A DNA stretch of 39,371 nt, from positions 1-39,371 of the forward strand of contig JBKHBN010000014.1 in assembly GCA_046542355.1 (NCBI GenBank), in the 5' to 3' direction. The DNA is from UBA1672 sp046542355 (GTDB taxonomy: Bacteria > Pseudomonadota > Alphaproteobacteria > Micavibrionales > Micavibrionaceae). Positions 32,093-39,371 of this stretch are shown in pieces. The number at the start of each line of letters is the position of its first letter. Position 1 is the first letter of the stretch. Both the position numbers and the translations under genes were made by a program. The notes beneath the pieces are model-generated. The model worked only from the letters and a program-made list of their open reading frames with translations. It did not search any database and was not told the origin of the DNA.

Positions 32093-35000
32093 TTATTCCA
32101 AAAGGCCACGCAAAACGCCTTTGATGGCCTCTTCTGCGACGTCTTCAATATCGGGACTGGCTGTGCCTGAAGACGGCTGCGCAGAGCTTTCGAGTGGTGT
32201 TTCAGCGCCGGGGGATTGTGTGTTTGTGGCTGCGCCCTGATCCCTTGTTAGAATTTTATCCAATTTACGCTGTATTTTGCGTTTAAGATAATTCTCAAGA
32301 ACGCCCTTGCCGAAGGTTTGCGAAGGATTATCAAGCGGGCCGTTAACGGCAATTTCAAATGATGGCGGAGCCTCGAGCTCTTCGTTTTTGATCTTTACAT
32401 CCATGCGATGGCTCGTTGATATCGTCCAGCGTGGCAGATCCAAATTCCCGCTTGTTTCAATTTTAGCGGTTTGCCCATCCAGAGTCATGGAGTTTATCTG
32501 CACCACACCATTTTGAACTTCAAATGCGCCGCTCATAGTCTCAAATGCGGTTGCCCCCCCTTTGGTTGCTCCTTGCCAAATTCCCTGAACCGTATCGCCG
32601 GGCTTTGTGTCATATGAGAGCGCTTTTACGAAGCGTGTGACATCAATTCCATGTAGTACGACATCTGATCCGGCGACCACCCCTTTTCCGTCCAAATCAT
32701 AAACCAGAGCCGCAGGTGAGGCTCCGCTGCTGCTCAGGGTCATATCGAGAGAACCGGATCCGCTTATATTTACAAGCTGCGTACCGATCAGAGTTTTAAA
32801 TAACTGTCCAAGATCCACGTTTTTAAAGGTGCTTGTGCTTTCAAAATGAATTGGTGCACGATATTCATTTGCCACTTGTATGTTTGATGATGCTTCCAGC
32901 GCGCCCCCAAAAACGTTTGCTTTTAGTTCCTGTATATCAAGCGCGCCATCTTTTAATTTCAGGTTCATGCTCGTATCTTGCAAAGGCCATGCGCCATAAT
33001 TTATGGCCTTTGCAGACACGCTTAAATCAATATTTGCCAAATGAAATGCGTCGGTGTTGATGGCTTGCCTTGACCATCTTGGTGCATTTTCCGGTCGGGG
33101 TGCGTTTTGCCCTGATTGAGCGGTTTGCGTGTCTGTATTCGCATCCATTGCCGATTGCAAGGTCAGGGTTCCAAAATCTATTTTTCCTTTAAGCGCAGGC
33201 CTTTCATTCGATAAGTTAACCTGCAGATCACCTTCAGCCGTTGTGCCAGCCAAATCTCCTTTTATGTTTGTGAATGTGAAAATATCACCCTTGCGCGATA
33301 GTTCAGCATAAAGATTTGCAGGCTTGTGCAGGTTTTTATCTTTTATTTCCACAGCGCCAAATACTTCCAGGGCGCGTGCCATGTTGTTGTTCTTTATTTG
33401 AATTTCGATGTCCTCGGGATGCGGCGCGCCCATTATGTCATTTACGATTCCTGATGCTATAAATTCCGTACCAGCCGCATTTGCATTAGCGTTAAGCTTT
33501 AAGCTTTGCAGCGACCCGTCGGCACTGATTTTCACTTGTGCGCTTTTGACATTCTCGGGCACGCTGGCCGTATCCATGCCCCACCACCTCATAACCTCTT
33601 TCAGATCGTCACTTTCCAGCGTCACATAAGAATTTATACCATCAAACTGCTTTATGTCCTTTATTGTAGCTGTTGCTGACAGCCTAGCGCTGCCAAAATT
33701 TTGAATGGAAAACGAATCCAGTGTGAGTTTGTTTTGCTCTGTTTTTGTATTTAATGACACACCTCTGATTTCTTTGGCGTTCCAGATCAGCTTTTCGATT
33801 GCTGCTTTGATTTTTATATCAAAGGGGATATTCAAGATCTGCATCTGCTGCGCCTTTAATGATCCGGCACTGCGCGCAGGCATTGCTTTGTTGCTGTTTT
33901 GTTTGGTAACCAGATCGGCGTTCAATCTGTTTATTTTTGCTTCCAGAGACAATAAGGGGCGTTTCGTTTTTTGATTCTCATATGCGCCTGATAGCTGCAT
34001 CCTCGTGTTATCCAGAGCAATCGATGAATCCTTTAGCGATGCTCCTTGTTTGTCTCCTGTGATTTTTATGTTCAAAGCATGTGCTTTTTTATAGCCATAG
34101 CTCTGCGTAAAAAAATCGTCCAGTAACATTTGCTGATTTTCCGGAGTGGTCAATGTGACGTCGTAAGACCAGGCAGGATTGAGCACTGCCGACGCATCAA
34201 GCAGCAAGCTGCGCTCATTTAATTTTACCGTAGCTTTTTGAAATGAGACCTTATTTGCATCTGCCGTGAGCAATCCCTTAGTTTCCAGAGATACAGGTTT
34301 AAGTCCCCATGATTTTATATTTGCTTTGTGTCCCGACTGGATCAATGTTTTTGCGATATTTTCTATCCGCGCACCTGCCTGCCCCTGAATAGACACTCCT
34401 GCCTCTTGTTCGTAAGATACAACTCCATTATAGCTTAGCTCTATGTCATCAGGTTGAAGCATTACATTAAGTTCAGAAGATATTATTTTATTTTCAGGGT
34501 CATAGCGGCCAAAATTTGATTCAATATTAAGCGCGTATCCTTTGTAGAATAACGAGCCTTGTGCCGCGAAGGGTCCTTGCAAGGATTTCGCACTAAGCTC
34601 CAGATTTATATTTTGTATTTTTTCTTCCTGAGCATTTTGTCTGTCGATATAGGTTAATATTCCCTCTTTTATTTGAACGTGATCCAGAGAAACATCAAAG
34701 GGGATATCACTGGCCGATTCCTGATTTTGTATAGGCAGGGCGCTAGTATCCGCTTTAATTTTGTTTCCAGGCGCGGGGATATTATACCTGCCGTCCTCTT
34801 GCCTTTCTATAGTGATTTCCGGCTTTGACAATATTAACGCATTGACCTTTATCTGTTTACTAAACAAGGGCATCAGTGCCAGATTAATATCCAGCCGCTC
34901 CAGAGAAATCAGCTCCCGGGCGGTTTCACTGCCTTGCTGGGGCGGTGTTTTCAAAGATGCTTTCTCAACGTAAAAGCGCGGCTTGGGGAGCACTGTAAAC

Positions 35001-35161
35001 CCGATATCTCCTTGAATATCGAGCTCGAAACCGGACGTTTCAGATACCCATTGCGAGGCTATGTCTTTGTGAGCGTTCCAGTCAATAAAAGACGGCGCTA
35101 TCAGTGCGGTAGCAACAAGAAGAAAAAGGGTTGCACATATAAATAGAACAAAGCGTTTCAT
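32093..35161 (-). CDS. AsmA family protein
   Basis: A 1022-residue envelope protein of the AsmA/TamB-like group, implicated in lipid transfer and outer-membrane homeostasis. An N-terminal membrane anchor (MKRFVLFICATLFLLVATAL) is followed by SFIDWNAHKDIASQWVSETS and a repeating beta-strand groove, with the AsmA N-terminal pattern GRYNIPAPG and LDIQGDIGF. The C-terminal AsmA_2-like domain contains GSGSLDMTLSSSGASPAALV and VEVQN-type strands. The tail is Gln/Ser/Pro-rich. I chose the ATG at 35161, which has GGAG five to six bases upstream and begins the membrane helix. An earlier frame start at 35272 would put 37 unlikely residues before it. Confidence 0.85.
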   Translation of the reverse strand: MKRFVLFICATLFLLVATALIAPSFIDWNAHKDIASQWVSETSGFELDIQGDIGFTVLPKPRFYVEKASLKTPPQQGSETARELISLERLDINLALMPLFSKQIKVNALILSKPEITIERQEDGRYNIPAPGNKIKADTSALPIQNQESASDIPFDVSLDHVQIKEGILTYIDRQNAQEEKIQNINLELSAKSLQGPFAAQGSLFYKGYALNIESNFGRYDPENKIISSELNVMLQPDDIELSYNGVVSYEQEAGVSIQGQAGARIENIAKTLIQSGHKANIKSWGLKPVSLETKGLLTADANKVSFQKATVKLNERSLLLDASAVLNPAWSYDVTLTTPENQQMLLDDFFTQSYGYKKAHALNIKITGDKQGASLKDSSIALDNTRMQLSGAYENQKTKRPLLSLEAKINRLNADLVTKQNSNKAMPARSAGSLKAQQMQILNIPFDIKIKAAIEKLIWNAKEIRGVSLNTKTEQNKLTLDSFSIQNFGSARLSATATIKDIKQFDGINSYVTLESDDLKEVMRWWGMDTASVPENVKSAQVKISADGSLQSLKLNANANAAGTEFIASGIVNDIMGAPHPEDIEIQIKNNNMARALEVFGAVEIKDKNLHKPANLYAELSRKGDIFTFTNIKGDLAGTTAEGDLQVNLSNERPALKGKIDFGTLTLQSAMDANTDTQTAQSGQNAPRPENAPRWSRQAINTDAFHLANIDLSVSAKAINYGAWPLQDTSMNLKLKDGALDIQELKANVFGGALEASSNIQVANEYRAPIHFESTSTFKNVDLGQLFKTLIGTQLVNISGSGSLDMTLSSSGASPAALVYDLDGKGVVAGSDVVLHGIDVTRFVKALSYDTKPGDTVQGIWQGATKGGATAFETMSGAFEVQNGVVQINSMTLDGQTAKIETSGNLDLPRWTISTSHRMDVKIKNEELEAPPSFEIAVNGPLDNPSQTFGKGVLENYLKRKIQRKLDKILTRDQGAATNTQSPGAETPLESSAQPSSGTASPDIEDVAEEAIKGVLRGLLE

Positions 35162-35259
35162 AAAAACTCCGTAATTTTTTACATTGGATGTTTTGTTTAC
35201 AGCTACAGACACAGACAGTTTGCTAAGTGTGCTCTTTACCGTTCCTGCCAATTGATTTT

Positions 35260-35721
35260 TTAAAAATCCCAAAACATATCAGAGGGTTCTCCTTTTGTGG
35301 CGTCTGTGTCTTGTACCTTATTGGTTTCCTGTTGCGCGGACTCCCCGCTACCGTCTGCAAGGCGCTGCTTATTTGCAACAACAAGGCGGCGGATCATCAT
35401 TCTTATGACCGCTTGTATTGTGGGGTCACAATTTCTAACCTTTTCTTCAAAGGCTGCGCGCGTAATGACAACAAGATTACAATCACTCAAAGCGCGCACG
35501 CTTGCGGTTCTGACCCCCTCACCCAAAAGCGCCATCTCGCCGCAAATATCTCCTGTTTTGAGCGTTGCCAGTACGACCTCTTTTCCATTCTCACTTTTAG
35601 AATAAACCTCGACCTGACCGGATTGTACCAAATAGGCCGCGTATCCCTCATCACCTTCCTTAATGATGATGCTTCCTTTTGGAATAAAGCGACGCTCTAA
35701 TATAATTCTATCTTTTGTCAT
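35260..35721 (-). CDS. Cyclic nucleotide-binding domain protein
   Basis: A 153-residue single-domain protein. It has the cNMP-binding beta-roll with KGSIIIKEGDEGYAAYLVQS, GQVEVYSKSENGKEVVLATL, the phosphate-binding cassette GDICGEMALLGEGVRTASV and an ALSDCNLVVITRAAFEEKV helix. The C-terminal helices lack an HTH, so it is a sensor module rather than a Crp-type regulator. The acidic tail is disordered-looking. It lies 98 bases upstream of the AsmA gene on the same strand. Partner and ligand are unknown. Confidence 0.85.
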   Translation of the reverse strand: MTKDRIILERRFIPKGSIIIKEGDEGYAAYLVQSGQVEVYSKSENGKEVVLATLKTGDICGEMALLGEGVRTASVRALSDCNLVVITRAAFEEKVRNCDPTIQAVIRMMIRRLVVANKQRLADGSGESAQQETNKVQDTDATKGEPSDMFWDF

Positions 35722-35784
35722 GATAGCTCACAGTATAGTCCTGTTTCATATTCCATGGCTATGGCTATTTGAACATAACCCTTT

Positions 35785-35825
35785 AAAAAAATTGCGCCCG
35801 GACAGTGTTGGTACAGGCGCAATTT
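35785..35825 (-). terminator. Rho-independent terminator after phaA
   Basis: On the minus strand a perfect ten-pair stem AAATTGCGCC/GGCGCAATTT with a 17-base loop runs into a seven-T tract. It lies 40 bases past the phaA stop. Because the arms are flanked by A and T runs, it may work weakly in the other direction too. Confidence 0.88.
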
Positions 35826-35864
35826 GATCTAAGGGTTATTGATTAACACTTGTTTTGTTAACGC

Positions 35865-37040
35865 TTAGCGCTCAAGACACATGGCTATACCCATGCCCCC
35901 GCCAATACATAAGGTTGCAAGACCTTTCTTTGCATCGCGCCTTTTCATTTCGTGCAACAGAGTTACGAGAATGCGCGTTCCAGATGCACCAATCGGGTGA
36001 CCTAAAGAGATTGCACCACCATTGACATTGACTTTCTCTATATCGAATTTCAACTCCTTGGCAACCGAGAGCGCCTGAGCAGCAAATGCTTCGTTTGCCT
36101 CGATGAGATCAAGATCATCAACACTCCAGCCTGCTTTTTCAAGAGCAGCTTTTGATGCAGGTATCGGGCCTGTTCCCATGATAGATGGCTCAACGCCGCG
36201 TGTTGCCCATGATTTGATTGTTGCCAACGCTTCAAGGCCTCTGGATTTTGCTTCACTTTCGCGCATCAAAACAACGGCTGCTGCACCATCGTTAATGCCT
36301 GATGCGTTTGCTGCTGTGACTGTTCCATCCTTTTTAAAGGCTGGACGCATCTTGGCCAGACTTTCTACCGTTACGCCAGCGCGAGGAAATTCATCTTTAT
36401 CCACAATCACAGTTTCTTTGCGCTTGGGAACCTCAAAGGGAACAATTTCATCTTTGAAGCGCCCCTCTTCTATAGCTTTCTCAGCGCGATTTTGTGACGT
36501 TGCGGCCAGAGCATCTTGCTCTTCGCGCGAAATACTGAATTGTTCTGCAATATTCTCTGCGGTAATTCCCATGTGATAGCCGTTAAAAATTTCCCACAAT
36601 CCATCATAGATCATAGAGTCTTTTAATGTGGCATCGCCAAATTTCACTGCTTCACGCATATGTATTACGTGAGGAGAAGCACTCATATTTTCCTGCCCCC
36701 CCGCAACAACAATCTTTGCATCATCGGCCAATATCGCTTGCATGCCAAGGGCAACCGTCCTCAGACCAGAGCCGCAGACCTGATTGATTGTCATGGCTGT
36801 TTTCTCTTTGTCTATGCCGGCTTTTATGGAAGCCTGCCGCGCTGGGTTTTGCCCACAACCCGCTGTCAAGACCTGTCCCATGAGGACTTCATCAACATCC
36901 GAGCCACTCAGCTTTGCGTCTTCCATTACTGCGCTTATCACGCGTGCGCCAAGCTCATGAGCGGGTACGGCTGAAAGTCCTCCGCCCAATGTTCCAATTG
37001 CAGTTCTTTTCGCTGCAACAATTACTACGGGATCTGTCAT
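35865..37040 (-). CDS. phaA: Acetyl-CoA acetyltransferase (beta-ketothiolase)
   Basis: Condenses two acetyl-CoA into acetoacetyl-CoA, the entry to polyhydroxybutyrate or the reverse for degradation. Thiolase motifs: Cys89 in INQVCGSGLRT, EANEAFAAQALSV, the His-containing NGGAISLGHPIGASGTR and the second cysteine in TLCIGGGMGIAM. Length 391 is normal. It lies downstream of phaC on the same strand (205 bases apart), with a strong terminator after it. No phaB reductase is next to it. A role in polymer synthesis is inferred from the neighbours phaC and phaR. Confidence 0.92.
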   Translation of the reverse strand: MTDPVVIVAAKRTAIGTLGGGLSAVPAHELGARVISAVMEDAKLSGSDVDEVLMGQVLTAGCGQNPARQASIKAGIDKEKTAMTINQVCGSGLRTVALGMQAILADDAKIVVAGGQENMSASPHVIHMREAVKFGDATLKDSMIYDGLWEIFNGYHMGITAENIAEQFSISREEQDALAATSQNRAEKAIEEGRFKDEIVPFEVPKRKETVIVDKDEFPRAGVTVESLAKMRPAFKKDGTVTAANASGINDGAAAVVLMRESEAKSRGLEALATIKSWATRGVEPSIMGTGPIPASKAALEKAGWSVDDLDLIEANEAFAAQALSVAKELKFDIEKVNVNGGAISLGHPIGASGTRILVTLLHEMKRRDAKKGLATLCIGGGMGIAMCLER

Positions 37041-37245
37041 AATTACACCATCCGTTTCAATTATCTATTGATTAAACATTTTAAGCGATACCATCGGCAT
37101 GCGCTCAAGCATCCGAATCATTCAAATGCAGCGCTAACGATATACAGGCTTTTAAACATAGTCAAAACGGTAATAACTAAAAAAGCGCTTTCATTTCAGG
37201 AAAATAGAAATATCGCGTTCGCTGATATGCTTCTGCCTCTTCCTT

Positions 37246-38511
37246 CTATGCTTTGCTTTGGCTTGCGTGTAACCATTCCAATAGGGGCTGCCACACATCG
37301 CGGATTGCATTTTTTCCAACAATCAACCCAACATGCCCAGTATCGGGCGCTAGCAAAGTGCGGTGCTCTTGTGCAATCTGTTCGTGCAAAGCACAGGCGT
37401 TGGGATATGAAACAAGCGCATCTTTACGTGCGGCAATAATCAGGCACGGCGCATTAAACTTTGCAGGATTAACGCAATGATCATCCACAAACCATTGCCC
37501 CCTGGCAGGTTCATTATCCAGAAACCAGCCCTGAATACATTCGTGCGCAATGCGCCCCGGCAGATCCACGCCGTCATTAAGCCAATCCTCTGCCTTGACG
37601 AATAAATCAGCTTGTGCGCCAGCAGGCCTCATTCCTGAAAATTTTATAAACTTATTCACAGCACTTTGTGCGCCTAAAGCTGCGAACAGACTTTGTGTAT
37701 ATTCCTTTGGTAAACATTTCTTTTCTTTTATAACGGGGAGCACCACAGGTGCCCAGTTTTTAACCATTTCCGAAAGCTCCTGCGGCGGCGATACAGTGCT
37801 TTCTACGGCTTGCTCTGTATCATTTGCGGTATCATTTGCGGTATCATTTGTCTGGGCGCTTGCGTGGAAATCCCATGGCGTTGCAAGGAAGATAATTTTC
37901 CCAACGTCCTTGCGCATCATATGCCATGCTCCTGCAATCAGTGTTCCTCCCATACAGTAGCCCAGAAGATCTATTTTTTCGGCGTGCATTCTTGCCAATC
38001 TTTCCACTGCGGGCACAAGTTTGTTTCGGAGTAGCTGCGCAAGAGACATTGTCTTGTTTTCCTCATCTGCAGCTAAATCACCCCAGTCAAGCAGGTAGGC
38101 CACAACACCGTTTTCATTCAACCACCTTAGCAGTGAGCGTTCGGGCGCCAGATCCATAATATGAGCTTTATTAATCAGTGAAGGAACCAGCAATAAAGGA
38201 TTTGTATCAATCATATCTTGCGGCTCTTTTATACCCACAGGCTTTACTACTGTGAGCGTTTCATTTTCCCAAACCTTTTGCAGTTCAAAATGTTCACGCT
38301 GACGTGTGTATGACTGATACTTTTGTATGCCGCGAATCACCTCTGTGAGTTGTTGCTGAGAGTATCCGATTGTTCGCAGCGGCATAAGATCCTGCAGCTC
38401 CTTTCTATTTGCAACAGCAAGTCCTAAATACACCAGCAATGGGTGGGGGCCTTCATGCATTTTTTTATCCGCTCTTTTTTTGTTTAAAAAAATTTTCATA
38501 ACGCGCAGCAT
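37246..38511 (-). CDS. phaC: Short polyhydroxyalkanoate synthase (PhaC-type alpha/beta hydrolase)
   Basis: A 421-residue alpha/beta-fold enzyme with the PhaC lipase-like box GYCMGG (catalytic Cys186), LLLVPSLINKAHIMDL, LRWLNENGVVAYLLDWGD, a catalytic aspartate region IIAARKDALVSYPNA and the final His in DTGHVGLIVGK. It is much shorter than class I PhaC (about 590) because the large N-terminal domain is missing, closer to class III length. A 12-bp tandem repeat in the cap gives NDTANDTANDT. The start is uncertain: the ATG at 38511 has no ribosome site, and ATGs at 38499 and 38460 are possible. Confidence 0.85.
   Translation of the reverse strand: MLRVMKIFLNKKRADKKMHEGPHPLLVYLGLAVANRKELQDLMPLRTIGYSQQQLTEVIRGIQKYQSYTRQREHFELQKVWENETLTVVKPVGIKEPQDMIDTNPLLLVPSLINKAHIMDLAPERSLLRWLNENGVVAYLLDWGDLAADEENKTMSLAQLLRNKLVPAVERLARMHAEKIDLLGYCMGGTLIAGAWHMMRKDVGKIIFLATPWDFHASAQTNDTANDTANDTEQAVESTVSPPQELSEMVKNWAPVVLPVIKEKKCLPKEYTQSLFAALGAQSAVNKFIKFSGMRPAGAQADLFVKAEDWLNDGVDLPGRIAHECIQGWFLDNEPARGQWFVDDHCVNPAKFNAPCLIIAARKDALVSYPNACALHEQIAQEHRTLLAPDTGHVGLIVGKNAIRDVWQPLLEWLHASQSKA
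37817..37850. repeat. 12-bp tandem repeat (GTATCATTTGCG, 2.8 copies) inside phaC
   Basis: Units at 37817-37828 and 37829-37840 are followed by a partial unit to 37850. On the coding strand it encodes (NDTA)n in an unconserved, polar loop of the cap region. Copy number could vary by slippage without breaking the frame. Confidence 0.9.
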
Positions 38512-38614
38512 GGAAAAATATTGCAGTTTTTTCTTACAGCGCTTTTCTTTTTATAATTTTTGTGCATAATAGCAATTATTCCATTTATACATTTAACAAG
38601 AAACAGGTGCAACA
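38512..38614. promoter_or_regulatory. phaC/phaR divergent promoter region
   Basis: This AT-rich 103-base gap holds CATAAT (38565-38570), preceded by an extended TG. It also holds an inverted TGC-N6-GCA at 38563-38574 that resembles, with different spacing, the CTGC/GCAG half-sites described for PhaR in Rhodobacter and Paracoccus. Self-repression of phaR is plausible but unproven. Confidence 0.35.
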
Positions 38615-39136
38615 ATGGTCAAAGCTAAGAATAGCAAAGACGAGGCGACAGTCATTAAAAAATATGCAAATCGCCGTTTATATGACACAGGTCGAAGCAG
38701 TTATGTCACGCTGGATGATCTTTGTGAAATGGTTCAGGAAGGACACAACTTTGTTGTTCTTGAGGCCAAAACAGGCAAAGATATTACACGCAGTGTCCTA
38801 ACACAAATTATCGCAGATCAAGAAGCCACAGACGAGACTTTATTGCCGACTGACTTTATGCGTACTCTCATTGGTTTTTATGGCAACAATATGCAGGCCA
38901 TGGTTCCGAGTTATCTCGAGCAAACCATGAGTGTTTTTAAACAAAACCAAGAAAAATTTCAGGAGCAGTTTGCCAAATCTTTTGAAGGTATGGGCATGGG
39001 AGGCATGGATAAAATGTTTTCCGGACATCCTAACTTTGAAGAGATTGCCAGAAAGAACATGGAAATGTTTGAGCGCGCCATGAAAATGATGCCTCCGTTC
39101 AATATGGCCAACTATATGAGTTCTGAAAAGGACTAA
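38615..39136 (+). CDS. phaR: PHA synthesis repressor PhaR
   Basis: A 173-residue regulator of polyhydroxyalkanoate metabolism that senses polymer granules and represses phasin and its own gene in related bacteria. The PHB/PHA accumulation regulator N-terminal domain is clear: VIKKYANRRLYDTGRSSYVT, then LDDLCEMVQEGHNFVVLEAK. A second domain (TDFMRTLIGFYGNNMQAMVP) follows. The C-terminus is Met/Phe/Gly-rich, the part that may touch granules. AGGTG is seven bases before the ATG. It is divergent from phaC. Confidence 0.93.
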   Translation: MVKAKNSKDEATVIKKYANRRLYDTGRSSYVTLDDLCEMVQEGHNFVVLEAKTGKDITRSVLTQIIADQEATDETLLPTDFMRTLIGFYGNNMQAMVPSYLEQTMSVFKQNQEKFQEQFAKSFEGMGMGGMDKMFSGHPNFEEIARKNMEMFERAMKMMPPFNMANYMSSEKD

Positions 39137-39160
39137 CCGGGGTTACTTCCTGTTGACCTT

Positions 39161-39191
39161 AAAGGCTTTGACATGTGTCAGAGCCTTTTTT
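39161..39191 (+). terminator. Rho-independent terminator after phaR
   Basis: A 13-pair stem (AAAGGCTTTGACA pairing with TGTCAGAGCCTTT, with one G-T pair and a two-base loop) is followed directly by a six-T tract, 25 bases past the phaR stop. Confidence 0.92.
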
Positions 39192-39250
39192 GTCTGGGCT
39201 TTTTTGTCTGGGCTTTTTTTGTTTGGGCTTTTTTTCATCAGGGCCTTTTA
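39191..39250. repeat. Degenerate 14-16 bp tandem repeats behind the phaR terminator
   Basis: The unit TGTCTGGGCTTTTT occurs at 39191-39204 and 39205-39220 (with two extra T), then as GTTTGGGCTTTTTTT at 39221-39235, then decays into CATCAGGGCCTTTTA. The copies look like successive duplications of the terminator tail region and may act as back-up pause or termination sites. Confidence 0.75.
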
Positions 39251-39371
39251 TATTTTCTTTCATGGCATGATTTTTTGTATATGCAGGAAAGGCGATTGCA
39301 TACGGATTGTAGTATACTAGTGGATTGATTCCAACGCTTGCTTCCCGCGGTTTATTTTTTCGATAATTCCT
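39251..39371. other. Right edge, no gene recognised
   Basis: No open frame or RNA gene is recognised. TATACT (39313-39318) and TTGCAT (39296-39301) are present but only 11 bases apart, so they do not form a normal promoter. A next gene may begin beyond the window. Confidence 0.3.

Noticed and set aside
35162..35272. A 37-residue N-terminal extension of the AsmA protein
   Set aside because: The ATG at 35161 has a GGAG site and begins the membrane anchor; the extension has no signal features.
39296..39318. TTGCAT and TATACT as a promoter at the right edge
   Set aside because: The spacing is only 11 bases, far from the 16-18 needed.
1..39371. CRISPR arrays, tRNA/rRNA genes, prophage or defence genes
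   Set aside because: None was seen. The repeats found are short tandem or inverted repeats without spacer structure, and all large frames are explained by core genes.

Overview
The window is a stretch of chromosome from an alphaproteobacterium. The evidence is the set of neighbours ihfA with a MerR regulator, the Cbp3-type ubiquinol-cytochrome c chaperone next to a DUF177/YceD gene, an LdtR-type MarR regulator facing hemB, a RibBA with a decayed GTP cyclohydrolase II half, an alphaproteobacterial-type metal site in HemB, a YdcH (DUF465)-purE-purK-fumC group, and a PhaR/PhaC/PhaA polyhydroxyalkanoate set. The base composition looks moderate (not the high GC of many Rhizobiales or Rhodobacterales) and MotAB is present. 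That would suit a Rhodospirillales/Micavibrionales-like or other deep alphaproteobacterium, but I cannot place it to genus.

Layout. 1-1190 is a graveyard of insertion sequences: a frameshifted IS30-type transposase followed by the tail of an IS5-like transposase. 1215-6224 (minus strand) reads, in transcription order, Cbp3-like chaperone, yceD/DUF177, rpmF (only 59 codons), plsX, fabH, ihfA, merR: fatty acid and phospholipid initiation with ribosomal protein L32. bamE diverges at 6319. A secreted FliL-like protein follows. 7397-13007 (minus) is ldtR, a DUF6898-like gene, rpiB, nrdR, ribD, ribE, ribBA, ribH, nusB: riboflavin synthesis with nucleotide-reduction control and antitermination. hemB diverges from ldtR at 13161, then motA-motB (flagellar stator), converging on parC and recO. 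19400-21121 holds an Ldh2-type dehydrogenase and a histidine phosphatase. 21116-26572 (minus) is ilvD, an L,D-transpeptidase, a Tat-exported DUF882/M15-like peptidase, then (after a terminator) folK and folP. Two PH-domain membrane proteins, ydcH, purE, purK and fumC follow. 31586-31857 is a non-coding nested palindromic element with perfect 24-bp ends. Its right end supplies the start codon of a small ribbon-helix-helix gene. A large AsmA protein, a cyclic-nucleotide-binding protein, phaA, phaC and phaR close the window.

Most of the window is core metabolism and envelope biology. I do not see a defence system, CRISPR array, prophage, biosynthetic cluster, tRNA or rRNA. The most unusual thing is the 272-bp nested inverted-repeat element next to the ribbon-helix-helix gene. 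It has the form of a MITE or palindromic repeat family. Secondary points are the degenerate RibA domain, possible regulatory palindromes around ldtR/hemB and the DUF882 gene, missing neighbours (glyA, phaB), the Val at the quinolone-site serine of ParC, and several short tandem repeats.
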